Source: a virus
Length of the DNA: 37,702 nucleotides
Direction: 5' to 3' (one strand)
IMG/VR virus record: IMGVR_UViG_3300044637_000032
Coordinates: 1-37,702 of that record
Shown here: one piece after another, positions 36,573 to 37,702 of the stretch
Position numbering within the stretch: the stretch's first letter is position 1
How the letters are laid out: each line of letters opens with the position of its first letter
Notes under the pieces: model-generated
What the model was told of the DNA's origin: nothing
Databases searched by the model: none
Seen by the model: only the letters and a program-made list of their open reading frames with translations
Position numbers and translations under genes: made by a program

Positions 36573-37702
36573 TTAAAGTCCTGGTAAGCCCAACGGATTG
36601 TTTGCACTTGCACCGGGTATGCCACTTGTACCGACAGCACCGCCCATTTGCCTTGCACCCGGTCCAGCTTGAATTTCCATTGCCTTGATGGCAGTTCTAC
36701 GCGCTTGTTGCTTTTGCGCAATCGTGGCAGCGTCATCACCAGGCTTAGGAAAGTAATTTTTCTCGGCAGTTGCAAATTCATTTGCACCAATTGCAGCGCC
36801 AGATTCTTTTCGCAAAATGGCCGTAATAAAGTTGATCCTTGCTTGAGCCACTTGTTGTTGCTCTGGGCTAAGACCACCCAAAATCCGAGGCAATGCGTTA
36901 AAGACGGAACCAGACGCATCTTCAAGTTTTTCACCAAGAAGTGGTGTAAGCCCAACAACCCCGCCAACAACATTCTTGATCAAGCCGGTATTTGTTTTTC
37001 CGGCGTTTTCCAATGGCTCCAAAATTGCATTGGCCTCTCTCATTCTCAGGCCGTAAGCCGTAGCGTTGCCTTGAGATTCTGTCAGCGCAGTGCCTTTGCC
37101 ACGCAATGGTGTACCAGCCGCAGAAGCAACAGCCGCTGGCTGATCCAACACACTGGTCATGCCGGGGATGGCTTGTGTTGCTGGCGATGGCATACGTGGC
37201 CCAGGCATACCCGCACCAGGGGCCGCTGGAGCAGCCGCAGGCGTAGCGCCACCAATTGAAACAGGGAAAGCCTGCAAGGTGCGCTTGTTGACGCCAACAA
37301 TTGAACCGTCTTCAGCTTCTTTCAATTCAAAGCCAGGATTGGCCTTCTCAAACGCAAATTTTTGCTGCGCCAAATTAAGTTGACCTTGCGACACACCCAA
37401 CTGCTTTTGCGCGGTGAGTTCACCAATAGTCGGTGTCTTAGTAATGGCCGCACCAGCAATAGGCTGACCGTAACCCGGCATCATTGGGTTGTCTTGAATA
37501 CTCAAAATCTGACCGCCTGCTTCTTGGCGTACAGTCTTGGGCAGCATCATTGGCAGCTTGTCTTTGGCGTCCAAGATGCCCATAATTTTTTCAACTCGAT
37601 ATTGTCGATATTGATCTGGGTTTAAATTTTGAACTCGTTGAATTTCTTTCGTAGCCGAACGCATGTCAAAGATGCCTTCTTTGACGCCTTTGGTTAATTC
37701 AG
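36573..37702 (-). CDS. Internal virion / DNA-ejection protein, C-terminal part (continues at 1-614)
   Basis: The frame is open through the window edge and joins 1-614 through the 181-bp overlap to make a 520-residue protein. A Met codon at 37664 is internal, not the start. The C-terminal part is Ala/Pro/Gly rich (PAAAPAAPGAGMPGP, about 370 residues shown), with a helical stretch (LSPEQQQVAQARINFITAIL) and an end of the ejection-protein type. Position before the 623-residue protein fits P22 gp20. At codon 'GAA/AAA' (base 128 versus 37649) the two window copies differ, giving Glu or Lys. Confidence 0.75.
   Translation of the reverse strand, partial: ELTKGVKEGIFDMRSATKEIQRVQNLNPDQYRQYRVEKIMGILDAKDKLPMMLPKTVRQEAGGQILSIQDNPMMPGYGQPIAGAAITKTPTIGELTAQKQLGVSQGQLNLAQQKFAFEKANPGFELKEAEDGSIVGVNKRTLQAFPVSIGGATPAAAPAAPGAGMPGPRMPSPATQAIPGMTSVLDQPAAVASAAGTPLRGKGTALTESQGNATAYGLRMREANAILEPLENAGKTNTGLIKNVVGGVVGLTPLLGEKLEDASGSVFNALPRILGGLSPEQQQVAQARINFITAILRKESGAAIGANEFATAEKNYFPKPGDDAATIAQKQQARRTAIKAMEIQAGPGARQMGGAVGTSGIPGASANNPLGLPGL
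37522..37702. repeat. Terminal 181-bp overlap, copy 2 (copy 1 is 1-181)
   Basis: This stretch equals positions 1-181 except for T at 37649 where copy 1 has C at 128. It lies inside one open reading frame, and closing the ends restores a continuous 520-codon frame. It is therefore best read as an assembly overlap of a circular or circularly permuted molecule, not as a genuine terminal repeat with its own signals. Confidence 0.85.

Noticed and set aside
37522-37702. Genuine direct terminal repeats like those of T7
   Set aside because: The repeat lies inside one open frame and closing it restores a gene; the terminase set is P22/Sf6-like (headful packaging). An assembly overlap is simpler.
1-37702. 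Integrase, excisionase, attachment site, CRISPR array, tRNA, rRNA
   Set aside because: I looked for these and found no supporting sequence; the only lysogeny-like element is the small Cro/YdaS-type regulator.

Overview
The window is essentially one complete, circularly closing genome of a short-tailed (podovirus-type) phage with P22-like virion architecture. The last 181 bases (37522-37702) repeat the first 181 with one mismatch, so the unique genome is about 37,521 bp, and the gene cut by both window edges is a single 520-residue internal virion protein. A P22/Sf6-type terminase pair, P22-type portal, P22-type coat and scaffold, gp4- and gp10-type tail accessory proteins and three internal (ejection) proteins support this. 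No integrase, excisionase, partition gene, tRNA or CRISPR array was seen. The host is probably a Gram-negative bacterium. A betaproteobacterium is my guess from the style of the small accessory proteins and the DnaA boxes, but it is not shown by the sequence.

Layout: two opposed transcription blocks diverge from a control region at about 24606-24776. Rightward (24777-32833) runs an early/replication-recombination block: small unknown proteins, a Sak4-like ATPase, a DUF669-type ssDNA-binding protein, a Cas4-like PD-(D/E)XK nuclease and an SF2 helicase. It is followed by a train of eleven tiny, mostly 4-nt-overlapping genes that starts behind a second promoter/operator at 30160. Leftward from 24605 runs a Cro/YdaS-like regulator, a C5 DNA methyltransferase (with a second, fully overlapping reading frame), a TOPRIM primase-helicase, a 300-bp array of a WTCGGTAC repeat, a RusA-like resolvase, small terminase, a DnaA-box/AT-rich origin candidate, an ADP-ribosyltransferase-like protein and large terminase. 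Then come small proteins, a GroES-like protein, portal, two tailspike-type proteins, scaffold, coat, a decoration-like protein, a GIY-YIG homing endonuclease, tail accessory proteins and ejection proteins. Across the window junction the leftward block ends in a lysis cassette (small membrane proteins, 3-TM holin, GH24 endolysin), which meets the rightward block tail-to-tail at 32760-32833.

How the parts work together: the divergent control region carries a TTGACA/TAGAAT promoter whose -10 lies in a 19-bp operator. That operator recurs with 17/19 identity at 30160, which suggests a small regulon under the 71-residue repressor. Replication has two rival cis-element candidates only about 1.2 kb apart: the CGGTAC iteron-like array next to the primase, and a classical DnaA-box cluster with an AT-rich stretch next to terS. 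Structural expression appears tuned by two UUCG-capped hairpins directly after the coat and decoration genes.

The observations most worth a second look are the two-frame methyltransferase locus, the WTCGGTAC array, the DnaA-type origin in a phage, the repeated operator, and the ADP-ribosyltransferase-like gene between the terminase genes.
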